This document shows positions 33,834-41,731 of a stretch of 53,116 bases of DNA, piece after piece (position 1 is the first letter of the stretch; every line of letters begins with the position of its first letter). Source of the DNA: Clostridia bacterium (GTDB taxonomy: Bacteria; Bacillota; Clostridia; Oscillospirales; CAG-272); contig JAFSWB010000041.1 in assembly GCA_017444735.1 (NCBI GenBank), forward strand, positions 1-53,116, written 5' to 3'. A program made the position numbers and the translations under genes. The notes below the pieces were generated by a model. It made no database searches. It worked only from the letters and a program-made list of their open reading frames with translations, and was not told the DNA's origin.

Positions 33834-34958
33834 ATGGATGAAAAGAAAGACGGCGTGACCGAAGAAGCCGGCAGGGAAGTCACCTCTTCCGCGCCCGACA
33901 AAAACACGGTCCCCGGAAAATATCTTTTGAGACTTATAATAGTCCTGACGGCGGTCTGCACCGTCGTCGCGGCGCTCCTCGCCAGCGTAAACGCCGTGAC
34001 GAGGGACAAGATCGCCTCGCACAAGCTCGAAGCGCAGAAAGCGGCTGTTTTCGAGGTCTTCCCGGGGGGAGACGACTGTAAGCTTTACGAGTCCGAGGAC
34101 GTCGACGGCGACGTTTACCTCGTGTTCAGAAACGGCGCGCTCTGCGGATACGCCGCGAGAGTTCTCCCGTCCGGCTTCGGCGGCGAGATCGAGATGATGG
34201 TCGGCGTCGGCGCCGACGGCAAGACGACCGGAGTGAGCATAATATCTCTCTCCGAGACGCCCGGCGTCGGATCGAAGGTCCGGGGCGAATCGTTCCTCAC
34301 CCAGTTCAGGGGGACGGGGAAGGACGTAAAGGTCGGCGGCGGGATCGACGGGATCACCGGCGCGACGATAAGCTCGAAGGCGGTGACGGAGGGCGTCCGT
34401 ATGGCTCACGCGATCGGCGTCGACCTTGAAAAGGTCGCCGAGGAGCTCGGCGTTCCGCTCGACCGCGTCGGACCGGGACCGGAAGAGACGAAAAAGCCGG
34501 AACCGGTTCCCGAAACGGAAACGGAAGCCGCGAGCGAAACGGAACCCGAACAGACCGCGGCCGAGACCGTGACCGAGGAGGAGTCCTCCGAAGAGCCGTT
34601 CACCGAGAACGGCGGACCGAGCGGCGGATATCTTCCCGTCGACGTCGGCGAGACGGACGACGACTATCAGATAGAGATCGACAGAGAGGCGTACTCCTCG
34701 ATGCTCGAGGAGACCGACGAGCCGGAGACGACGGCGGCGCCGACTCCCACACCGACCGGAACGACCGCGCCTCAGCCGACCCCGACCGGGAAGACAGAGA
34801 CAAAGGAGCCCGAGCCGGAACCGACGGAGACGGAGAGCGAAGCTCCCCCGACCGAGTCGGAATCGGAGTCTGAACCGCCTGTCACCGAGGAAGAGAGCGC
34901 CGAAGAAGAACCGGTCAGCCCCGGGGAGTCCGATATCCCCGCGGAGCCGACGGAGTGA
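33834..34958 (+). CDS. rnfG: Rnf complex subunit G with a long acidic tail
   Basis: RnfG carries the second covalent FMN of the Rnf complex. The 374-residue protein has one membrane helix (about 30-55) and an FMN-binding domain with the flavinylation motif DGITGATISS, Thr178 being the likely attachment residue. ETPGVGSKV is also conserved. Usual RnfG proteins end near residue 200-215. This one adds about 165 residues rich in Glu, Thr, Pro and Ser, of low complexity, which should lie outside the membrane. The tail is in frame and the next gene has a normal start, so it is not an assembly join. Its role is unknown. Confidence 0.93.
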   Translation: MDEKKDGVTEEAGREVTSSAPDKNTVPGKYLLRLIIVLTAVCTVVAALLASVNAVTRDKIASHKLEAQKAAVFEVFPGGDDCKLYESEDVDGDVYLVFRNGALCGYAARVLPSGFGGEIEMMVGVGADGKTTGVSIISLSETPGVGSKVRGESFLTQFRGTGKDVKVGGGIDGITGATISSKAVTEGVRMAHAIGVDLEKVAEELGVPLDRVGPGPEETKKPEPVPETETEAASETEPEQTAAETVTEEESSEEPFTENGGPSGGYLPVDVGETDDDYQIEIDREAYSSMLEETDEPETTAAPTPTPTGTTAPQPTPTGKTETKEPEPEPTETESEAPPTESESESEPPVTEEESAEEEPVSPGESDIPAEPTE

Positions 34959-34988
34959 CGGGCGTCCGGGAAAGGAGTGAGACGGAAA

Positions 34989-35708
34989 ATGAAAAATCCT
35001 CTGCTTAAGCAGATGAAGGAAGGGATCGTGACGAACAACCCGACCTTCGTCCAGCTTCTCGGAATGTGCCCGACGCTCGCGACGACGACGTCCGTCATCA
35101 ACGCGCTCGGGATGGGCGTGGCGGTCATCGCCGTCCTGACGTTCTCGAACCTGTTTATCTCTCTTGTCAGAAAGATAATCCCGAAGGAGATCAGGATCGC
35201 GTCGTATATCGTGATAATCTCCGGATTCGTGACGGCTGTCGAGCTGATAATCAAGGCGTTTTTCCCGGCGATCGACGCGTCGCTCGGAATATTCATACCG
35301 CTCATCGTCGTCAACTGCATCATCCTCGCCCGCGCCGAGGCGTTCGCCTCGAAGAACGGGCCGCTTATGTCGGTTATCGACGGTATCTCGACCGGTATCG
35401 GATTCACGCTCGCGCTTTCGCTCATAGCGTTCGTGAGAGAGCTTCTCGGGACCGGTAAGGTCTTCGCCGCGTCCGACGGGACCGGCGGGGTGACGGTCCT
35501 CGGCGGATGGTACAGCCCCGCAACGATCTTTCTGCTTCCCGCGGGCGCGTTCCTGACGCTCGGATTCATCCTCGCCGCCGTCCGCAAGATCGGCGACAAG
35601 GCTGAGGAGAGAAATCACAGAAAAGAAGTGCTCGCTCATATCGACGAGGCGTTCGCTCCGGCGGACGTCCCGGAACTGACCGCGGAGGAGGTGGAGAACG
35701 ATGGGTAA
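34989..35708 (+). CDS. rnfE: Rnf electron transport complex subunit E
   Basis: RnfE is one of the two small homologous membrane subunits that hold an iron-sulfur centre and form the electron and ion path. The 239-residue protein begins MKNPLLKQMKEGIVTNNPT and has LLGMCPTLATTTS, with the conserved Cys in the first helix. VVNCIILARAEAFASKNG carries the second Cys. About six membrane helices are present. The start at 34989 has AAAGGAG upstream; a GTG four codons earlier overlaps that site and is unlikely. It overlaps rnfA by eight bases. Confidence 0.95.
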   Translation: MKNPLLKQMKEGIVTNNPTFVQLLGMCPTLATTTSVINALGMGVAVIAVLTFSNLFISLVRKIIPKEIRIASYIVIISGFVTAVELIIKAFFPAIDASLGIFIPLIVVNCIILARAEAFASKNGPLMSVIDGISTGIGFTLALSLIAFVRELLGTGKVFAASDGTGGVTVLGGWYSPATIFLLPAGAFLTLGFILAAVRKIGDKAEERNHRKEVLAHIDEAFAPADVPELTAEEVENDG

Positions 35709-36282
35709 TATCTTCCTCATCATGTTCGCCGCCATCCTGACGGAGAACTTCATCTTCTCGAGGTTCCTCGGGATCTGCCCGTTCCTCGGCGTTTCGAACA
35801 AGCCGTCGACGGCGTTCGGAATGGGAATGGCGGTCACGTTCGTAATGACGGTGTCGTCCGCGGCGACGTGGGCGGTTTACCACCTCATTCTCGAACCGCT
35901 TCACCTCGAATATCTCAAGACGATCGCGTTCATCCTCGTGATCGCGACGCTCGTTCAGTTCATCGAGATGTTCCTGCGCAAATACGTCCCCGCTCTTTAC
36001 GGCGCGCTCGGGATCTATCTGCCCCTCATCACCACGAACTGCGCGGTCCTCGGCTCCGCTCTTCTCAACATCCAGAAGGGCTACGGGTTCGGCGAGAGCG
36101 TCGTTTTCGGCTTTTCCTCGGCGCTCGGCTTCACGATGGCGATCCTCGTTTTCGCCGGCGTCCGCCAGCGCATCGAGATCGCAAATCCTCCCCGCGCCTT
36201 CAGGGGCTTCCCGATCCTTCTGATCGCGGCGAGCCTCGCGGCGATGGCTTTCGCCGGATTTTCCGGCATGAGCTTCAACTGA
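35701..36282 (+). CDS. rnfA: Rnf electron transport complex subunit A
   Basis: RnfA pairs with RnfE in the membrane core of the complex. The 193-residue protein has six hydrophobic segments. The conserved cysteine segments are NFIFSRFLGICPFLG in the first helix and LPLITTNCAVLGSAL in the fourth. GESVVFGFSSALGFTMAI is a further family mark. Length is exactly typical. The start overlaps the end of rnfE, and rnfB follows after 22 bases. Confidence 0.96.
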   Translation: MGNIFLIMFAAILTENFIFSRFLGICPFLGVSNKPSTAFGMGMAVTFVMTVSSAATWAVYHLILEPLHLEYLKTIAFILVIATLVQFIEMFLRKYVPALYGALGIYLPLITTNCAVLGSALLNIQKGYGFGESVVFGFSSALGFTMAILVFAGVRQRIEIANPPRAFRGFPILLIAASLAAMAFAGFSGMSFN

Positions 36283-36304
36283 CGGCGGGAGGTGACCGTA
36301 AGAG

Positions 36305-37135
36305 ATGGAAATAGTAATAACGATAGCCGTTTTTCTCGGACTCGGAGCCCTGATGGGCGTTCTCCTCGCCGTATCGGCGAAGCTCTTCCACGTTCCCGTG
36401 AATGAGAAGGTCAACGAAATACGCGCCTGCCTTCCAGGCGCCAACTGTGGCGGATGCGGATATTCGGGATGCGACGCCGCGGCGGAGGCGATAGAGAAGG
36501 GCGAGGCGGAGGTCACCGCCTGCACCGTCGGAGGCGCGGAGGTCGCGCGGGCTATCGGCGCCGTAATGGGCGTCGAGGTCGGCGAGGTGAAACGGATGCG
36601 CGCTCAGGTGATGTGCTCCGGCACTCTCGAGGCGGCGGCGAAAAAGTATATCTATGAGGGCGCGGCTGACTGCGCGCAGGCGGCGGCGATCGGCGGAGGG
36701 AACAAGCTCTGCCCGGACGGCTGTATCGGACTCGGAACGTGCGCGGCTCACTGCCCGTTCGGTGCGATTTCGATCCGCGACGGCGTCGCGGTCGTCGATC
36801 ACGAAAAGTGTATGGGCTGCGGCGTCTGCGTCGCTCACTGCCCGAAGGGGATAATCAAGCTGATCCCATTCGATTCCGCCCACTGGGTCGGCTGTATGAG
36901 CCGCGACAAGGGCAAGGACGTCAGAGCGTACTGCGAGGTCGGCTGTATCGCCTGCAAAATGTGCGAGCGCGCCTGCGAATCTGGCGCGATCACGGTCGGC
37001 GACAACGTGGCGTCGATCGACTACTCGAAGTGCGTCGACTGCGGAAAGTGCGTCGAGAAATGCCCGAGAGGGATAATCTGGAGCGCCGGACGCCAGTCGA
37101 ACGGAGAATTCGTAATAGCGAGAAAAACAAAATAA
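36305..37135 (+). CDS. rnfB: Rnf electron transport complex subunit B
   Basis: RnfB is the ferredoxin-interacting iron-sulfur subunit. The 276-residue protein has an N-terminal membrane anchor (about 3-25), then a 4Fe-4S motif ACLPGANCGGCGYSGC. Four more ferredoxin-like clusters follow: CIGLGTCAAHCP, CMGCGVCVAHCP, CIACKMCERAC and CVDCGKCVEKCP. It completes a six-subunit operon. The operon lets the cell trade reduced ferredoxin for NADH and an ion gradient. A strong terminator follows at once. Confidence 0.96.
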   Translation: MEIVITIAVFLGLGALMGVLLAVSAKLFHVPVNEKVNEIRACLPGANCGGCGYSGCDAAAEAIEKGEAEVTACTVGGAEVARAIGAVMGVEVGEVKRMRAQVMCSGTLEAAAKKYIYEGAADCAQAAAIGGGNKLCPDGCIGLGTCAAHCPFGAISIRDGVAVVDHEKCMGCGVCVAHCPKGIIKLIPFDSAHWVGCMSRDKGKDVRAYCEVGCIACKMCERACESGAITVGDNVASIDYSKCVDCGKCVEKCPRGIIWSAGRQSNGEFVIARKTK

Positions 37136-37167
37136 AAAGAGAGCGGAGCGATCCGCTCTCTTTTTTT
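37133..37167 (+). terminator. rnf operon terminator
   Basis: A stem of more than ten pairs (AGAGAGCGGA with TCCGCTCTCT around GCGA) is followed by a run of T. It begins at the rnfB stop codon and has an A run on its left. Confidence 0.9.
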
Positions 37168-37213
37168 GCGTCCGTGTGGATCCGGGCGTAAGCCGCCGCC
37201 CTCGGATTCCCGA

Positions 37214-37242
37214 TTGAATCTCCCGTTTCCGCGTGATATACT
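37214..37242 (+). promoter_or_regulatory. Promoter of the sigma/anti-sigma/SLH operon
   Basis: TTGAAT (37214-37219) and TATACT (37237-37242) are separated by 17 bases. This looks like a vegetative-type promoter; I did not find a second, self-recognised promoter with confidence. The leader of about 95 bases is unassigned. Confidence 0.65.
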
Positions 37243-37343
37243 GTTCATATAAAAAATCGTTTTTTTCTGAAAATAATGAAACCTCGGCGCGCCGTGATAC
37301 GGCTTTTATAACGGCGGAGAAAAACGGGGAAAGGGGGCGGAAT

Positions 37344-37904
37344 ATGGACGACTCGGAGATCATTTCTCTGTTTGAGGCGCGTGACGAAGACGCGATCCCG
37401 GCTCTCGACGCCGCGTATTCCGCTTACCTCGGAAAGATCGCGATGAACGTGCTCGGAAACCGGGAGGACGCCGAGGAATGCGTCAACGAGACGTTTTACC
37501 GGGCGTGGATAAGGATACCGCCCGCGAGACCCGACAATCTCAAGGCGTACCTCGGAAAGATCACGCGCGAGCTGGCGATAGACGCGTTCCGGGCGAGGAA
37601 GTCGAGGCGAAATACGGCGGGAGAATACGAGAAAGCCGTCGAAGAACTCGGGATTTTCTCCATCTCGGACGACGCGACCGAACGGACGGTCGAAGGGGTC
37701 GTCCTCCGCGATATTATTGCGTCGTTTCTCAAAGCCGTCCCCGAGAGGGAGAGGAACGTTTTTATCAGACGGTATTTTTTCTTCGATTCGGTCGGCGATA
37801 TAGGAAAGATGTACGGCATCGTCGAGCCGACGGTAAAGGTGATCCTCTTCAGAATGAGGAACAAACTCAAAAAAAAGCTTGAAAAGGAGGGGTACGAGAT
37901 ATGA
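37344..37904 (+). CDS. Sigma-70 family (ECF-like) RNA polymerase sigma factor
   Basis: The 186-residue protein has region 2 around residues 25-90, with NREDAEECVNETFYRAW and KAYLGKITRELAIDAFRARK. A C-terminal region 4 has ERERNVFIRRYFFFDSVGDI and PTVKVILFRMRNKLKKKLEKEG. This two-region build is that of extracytoplasmic-function sigma factors. The start has GGGGGCGG shortly upstream; the open frame before it has no such site. It overlaps the next gene by ATGA. That gene looks like its membrane anti-sigma partner, so release on a surface signal is the likely mode of control. Confidence 0.9.
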   Translation: MDDSEIISLFEARDEDAIPALDAAYSAYLGKIAMNVLGNREDAEECVNETFYRAWIRIPPARPDNLKAYLGKITRELAIDAFRARKSRRNTAGEYEKAVEELGIFSISDDATERTVEGVVLRDIIASFLKAVPERERNVFIRRYFFFDSVGDIGKMYGIVEPTVKVILFRMRNKLKKKLEKEGYEI

Positions 37905-39019
37905 GACCGGAAGATATTCTGTCCGCGGTGGGACAGCTTGACGACGATATGATCGCCGGGACGGAAAAAACGCAGGCTGTCAAAAGACCGCCGGCCCGGT
38001 ATTTTATTATCGTCGCCGCGGCGATCGTTCTTCTCGCCGCCGTCGCTCTTTTCGCCGGGCTCAACACGGGTCGTCCGCGCGTACCTTCCCCGATAGCGTC
38101 TGATTTCACGGACGGGACGGTCTCGCCGCAGTCGGAAAGCGTTCGGGACGAGACCGGGACCCGGGATTCCCCGGGAACCGAAGAGACGACGGATGAAACG
38201 GATATCGCCGACGGGACCGCGTCCGCGGAGACGACGGACGACGGCGGATCGGAGTACGTCGATCCCGTCGTCGATCCGGACCCGTACGTCGACCCGTTTT
38301 CCTCCGAGCCGGAGACTGCCGATCCGCCCCCCGCGTCCGGGACCGTAAAAGAAGACGATCCGCCCGTCGGGTCGGAGCGGGCGACCGAGCCCGCCCCCGT
38401 GAGCGAGTCCGGGTCGCAAGACGAGCCCGATCCCGTGACCGGGACGGAAAGCGAGACAGATCCGATAGCGACGGACCCCGGGGAATCGACCGGACCGGAG
38501 CCGGTATTCGATCCGGACGTAAACATTTACGAATCGGACGTCCGCGAATTCTTTTACGATCTCAACGGAAGTCCCGTGTACTATGTACAGTCGTATAACT
38601 GGAGCGAAGGACCTTCATTTCAGGGAATGCAGACGGAAAAGCTCCCCCGGTCGGACTCGATCAACAGGTGGTGGGGTGAGTTCTGCCGCTCGCCGAAGAG
38701 CAATCTTCGGTATTTCCGGCTGACGGGCGGACGGTTCGTGACGAGAGCCGACGCGGCTGTTATCCTTTACGGGCTTGCGAAATACCTTGACGCGGATATC
38801 CCCGATATAAGAGAATATCAGGGATTCACCGACGCAAACCGTCATCAGGGGCTGCCGATCAGATACGTATATGAAAAAGGGCTTCTCGACCCGGTGAGCG
38901 AAGAGAGGTTCGGAGCGGAAGAATACGTCACGCGCGAGGAGTTCGTCGCGGCGGCGCAGACGATCGCCGGATATGCCGGAACAAATCAACAGGAGGTCAA
39001 TAATGAAGAAAACGGTTAG
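37901..39019 (+). CDS. Anti-sigma-like membrane protein with SLH-like ectodomain
   Basis: The 372-residue protein starts MRPEDILSAVGQLDDDMIAG, like the short cytoplasmic sigma-binding part of many clostridial anti-sigma proteins. A single membrane helix follows at about 32-54. Residues about 60-205 are a Glu/Thr/Pro/Asp-rich linker. The end (about 250-360) contains FVTRADAAVILYGLAKYL and YVTREEFVAAAQTIAGYA, which read as divergent S-layer homology modules outside the cell. No ZAS-type zinc motif is seen. It overlaps the sigma gene by four bases and the SLH protein gene by 17. The anti-sigma role is inferred from position and architecture. Confidence 0.75.
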   Translation: MRPEDILSAVGQLDDDMIAGTEKTQAVKRPPARYFIIVAAAIVLLAAVALFAGLNTGRPRVPSPIASDFTDGTVSPQSESVRDETGTRDSPGTEETTDETDIADGTASAETTDDGGSEYVDPVVDPDPYVDPFSSEPETADPPPASGTVKEDDPPVGSERATEPAPVSESGSQDEPDPVTGTESETDPIATDPGESTGPEPVFDPDVNIYESDVREFFYDLNGSPVYYVQSYNWSEGPSFQGMQTEKLPRSDSINRWWGEFCRSPKSNLRYFRLTGGRFVTRADAAVILYGLAKYLDADIPDIREYQGFTDANRHQGLPIRYVYEKGLLDPVSEERFGAEEYVTREEFVAAAQTIAGYAGTNQQEVNNEENG

Positions 39020-40736
39020 GTTTATTTCGCTTATTATTTCGTTGATAATGCTCTCGGGAGGACTCGCGGCGTTTGCCGGAGCGGAAGACGCCGGGGAACC
39101 GTTCATCGACGTCGGAGACGGCGACTGGTTCTCCGAGAGCGTAAAGTACGTGAAAAGCAAGGGGCTGATGGAGGGTACGGGGAGATTCGTGTTTGACCCC
39201 GAGGGGAAGCTCACCCGCGCTATGGCGGTGACGATCCTCTACAGACTGTCAGGAGAGCCCGGAACGGCGGAGGGCAGCTCCTTCTCCGACGTTCCCGAAA
39301 ACACGTGGTATACGGCACCCGTGTCGTGGGCGCGGAAACAGGGCGTGGTAAAGGGCAGAACGAAGACGGAATTCGATCCCGACGGGGAGATCATCCGCGC
39401 CGAGTTTGCCGCGATGCTCTCCCGTTATATCGCGGCGGAGGATAAGATCGTTTACGAGGAAAGGGAAGGGGACCCCGCCGACATTTCCGCCGTCCCCGAT
39501 TACGCGAAGGAGTCCGTGACGGAGATGTACCGCGCCGGAATAATCAACGGAAGGGAAAACGGAGCGTTCGACCCGGAAGCGAAGATCACCCGGTCTGAGA
39601 CGGCGGCGATGATCGAGAGATACGATAAAAAATCGTCGCGGAGAATAATCGAAGACGGAGTGCTGAGAAACAACGGCGTCACGCTCGGATGGGTCATAAA
39701 CGCCCTTTATAAAATCGAGGGCGAGCCCGTCGTCAGGATGTGGACCCCGATTTACGGCAAAAGCTATATTGCTATATACGCCCCGGACGATCCGGAATGG
39801 GCGAGACAGGAAAAAACGAGACGGTTCTGGAACTCGGAATTTCCCGGAAAATGGTATCGCGACGCGCTTATCTGGGCGCACAATAGTTATCTTTATCTCG
39901 TTTCTGAAAATACCGATCCCGATTACGTAAAATCAGATTTCGAGGACGGGGAGATTTTCAGAGAAGAACTCATAGACGTCTTGTTCAGGTACTGCAGAAG
40001 ATCGGGGATAAAACTGCCGAAGGTCAGGGATTATCCGGGCTTCGACGACGTTGACGAAGTGTATTACGATCTCGACTCCGTCGCCGCTCTTTACGGGGCG
40101 GGAGTCGTCGACGCAAAGGGCGAGGGATTTTTCGGCATCGACGACGTCGTGAGATACGATGAGGCCGTGTCGACCGTCGAACGTCTCGCCGCGGTCAGGG
40201 AGGCGTCGATGCTCGATCCCGACCGCCCGGTCCCTGTCGGCATACTGTTGACCGCTCTTTACGGGCTCGAGGGCGAACCGGACGTGACGGATTACTGTCC
40301 GTGCCCCGAATCCGATCTCGGGGCGGAAGATCCCGAAAAAGCGCAGGCGGCGGTATTCTGGCTCCGGACGGTTAAGGATAAGCCGTACCGTAAGCCGCTG
40401 ATGTGGGCGATAAACAACAGCCTATACTATTCGTCCGATATCGAGAAGATCGACTCTGACTTTACGACCGGCGATATGAACAAGAGAACTTTTGTCAGAC
40501 TCATCGCGAAATACTGCGGGAAGTCTGAGATCGCGCTCCCGAAGACGCGCGATTTCCCTGGCTTCGACGATCTCTCCGAGCTCGAGAATTCCGATCCCGA
40601 TCTCATATCGGTATACGAGGCGGGACTGATACGTGAGGCCGAGGAGGGGAGATTCGGATATAACGAGGGCAGGATCACCCTCGCTCAGGCGGAAGCCGCC
40701 GTCCTGTTACTGAAAGAACTCAAAAACGGGGAATAA
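39003..40736 (+). CDS. Secreted SLH-domain protein with duplicated C-terminal module
   Basis: This 577-residue exported protein has a signal peptide (MKKTVRFISLIISLIMLSGG, cleaved near FAGAEDA). Three S-layer homology modules lie between about residues 33 and 215, with FDPEGKLTRAMAVTILYRLSG in the first. Two copies of a module of about 180 residues follow. The shared marks are ALYGLEGEP, YRKPLMWAINN, RDFPGFDDL and a final GLI-EGRFG segment; each copy resembles a stretched SLH pair. AGGAGG precedes the ATG, which lies inside the end of the anti-sigma-like gene. The SLH part should anchor it to the wall. The repeated part resembles the end of the anti-sigma-like protein. Confidence 0.88.
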   Translation: MKKTVRFISLIISLIMLSGGLAAFAGAEDAGEPFIDVGDGDWFSESVKYVKSKGLMEGTGRFVFDPEGKLTRAMAVTILYRLSGEPGTAEGSSFSDVPENTWYTAPVSWARKQGVVKGRTKTEFDPDGEIIRAEFAAMLSRYIAAEDKIVYEEREGDPADISAVPDYAKESVTEMYRAGIINGRENGAFDPEAKITRSETAAMIERYDKKSSRRIIEDGVLRNNGVTLGWVINALYKIEGEPVVRMWTPIYGKSYIAIYAPDDPEWARQEKTRRFWNSEFPGKWYRDALIWAHNSYLYLVSENTDPDYVKSDFEDGEIFREELIDVLFRYCRRSGIKLPKVRDYPGFDDVDEVYYDLDSVAALYGAGVVDAKGEGFFGIDDVVRYDEAVSTVERLAAVREASMLDPDRPVPVGILLTALYGLEGEPDVTDYCPCPESDLGAEDPEKAQAAVFWLRTVKDKPYRKPLMWAINNSLYYSSDIEKIDSDFTTGDMNKRTFVRLIAKYCGKSEIALPKTRDFPGFDDLSELENSDPDLISVYEAGLIREAEEGRFGYNEGRITLAQAEAAVLLLKELKNGE

Positions 40737-40784
40737 TATTCCCCGAAAAAAAGAAACAAGGGCTCGTTTTTGAGCCCTTGTTTG
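40728..40784 (+). terminator. Terminator after the SLH operon
   Basis: GGGGAAT/ATTCCCC spans the stop codon (40728-40744). It is followed by a stronger hairpin in which AAACAAGGGCTC (40754-40765) pairs with GAGCCCTTGTTT (40772-40783). A-rich and T-rich flanks suggest the second one works in both directions, also for the convergent kinase gene. Confidence 0.8.
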
Positions 40785-40802
40785 TGTTAAAGGATACTGC
40801 CG

Positions 40803-41714
40803 TCAAAGAATACTGCTGTCGGCCGCCGCAGTCGGAAGCATCATGCTTATCGCGCAGTGAAGGTTTTTCACGTTTACGTGCCCGTCCGTGTCCGCTCGCT
40901 CCCCGTCGATCGACCAGACGAGAGGATTTTCACTTTCGATCTCCGCCGATTCTATGGGGAGAAACTCGATCATGTCCGTATCGTAGTTCTGCGACAGGAT
41001 CGCGTTGATCGACAGGCTGAGATCGCCCATATTACCGGGCTTTTTGACGAGCAGAAGCTCGAATTTCCCGTCGTTCATCATCACGACCTTGTCGTCGAGC
41101 TTCATCACTCCGCCGAGAGACGTGCTGTTGGCGATCGCCCCGAAGATGTAGTCGTCCTCGAACGTCTTCTCCGGCGTCACGATCCTGACGTGCTCGGCGC
41201 GCGTGGTCGGCAGATCCTTGATCCCCTCGAGGATATACGCGAGGTGGCCGAGGACGTTCTTCGATTCCTGCGGGGTGGAGTACGACGCCTTCGTGAAGAT
41301 CCCGAACGACGCGACGTAGGTGAAATATCTGTCGTTGAACGCGCCGACGTCGATCCCTTTTTTGACGCCCTTGACGACGTCGCGAACCGCTTTTCTCGGA
41401 TCCTTCGAGAGACAAAGCGTCGAGGCGAAGTCGTTCGTGGACCCGGTCGGGATATACCCGACGGGGACCTCGGCGCCGGAGCGCAGGAGTCCCGTTATCG
41501 CTTCGTTGAGGGTCCCGTCGCCGCCCGCGCAGACGACGAGATCGTGCTCTTTCCCGTATTTATAAACGGCGTCGGTCGCGTGACCGGGCTTCTGCGTCAT
41601 TATCACGTTCACCGCGTAATCGGCGCGCCCGAGCGTTTCTATCCACTGGTAGAGCCACGTCCTCGCTTTCGATTTGCCTGCCTTCGGATTTACGATCAGC
41701 AGAGCTTTTTTCAT
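40803..41714 (-). CDS. Diacylglycerol kinase family lipid kinase
   Basis: The 303-residue protein is of the DgkB/YegS/BmrU family, which phosphorylates diacylglycerol or related lipids at the membrane surface. LLIVNPKAGKSKA and the nucleotide motif CAGGDGTLNEAITGL mark the ATP domain. GYIPTGSTNDFASTL and the C-terminal beta domain with KFELLLVKKP fit the family. It begins 17 bases after the acyl-CoA synthetase gene and shares its promoter. Together they could recycle lipid head and tail parts, for example diacylglycerol left by LTA-synthase-like enzymes; that link is inference. Confidence 0.9.
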   Translation of the reverse strand: MKKALLIVNPKAGKSKARTWLYQWIETLGRADYAVNVIMTQKPGHATDAVYKYGKEHDLVVCAGGDGTLNEAITGLLRSGAEVPVGYIPTGSTNDFASTLCLSKDPRKAVRDVVKGVKKGIDVGAFNDRYFTYVASFGIFTKASYSTPQESKNVLGHLAYILEGIKDLPTTRAEHVRIVTPEKTFEDDYIFGAIANSTSLGGVMKLDDKVVMMNDGKFELLLVKKPGNMGDLSLSINAILSQNYDTDMIEFLPIESAEIESENPLVWSIDGERADTDGHVNVKNLHCAISMMLPTAAADSSIL

Positions 41715-41731
41715 CTTTTATACGACCTTTC

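Noticed and set aside
33831-35837. A 668-codon frame on the minus strand across the rnfG-rnfE genes
   Set aside because: It is antisense to well-recognised Rnf genes, is rich in Arg and Asp as expected for a shadow frame in GC-rich DNA, and has no known motif.
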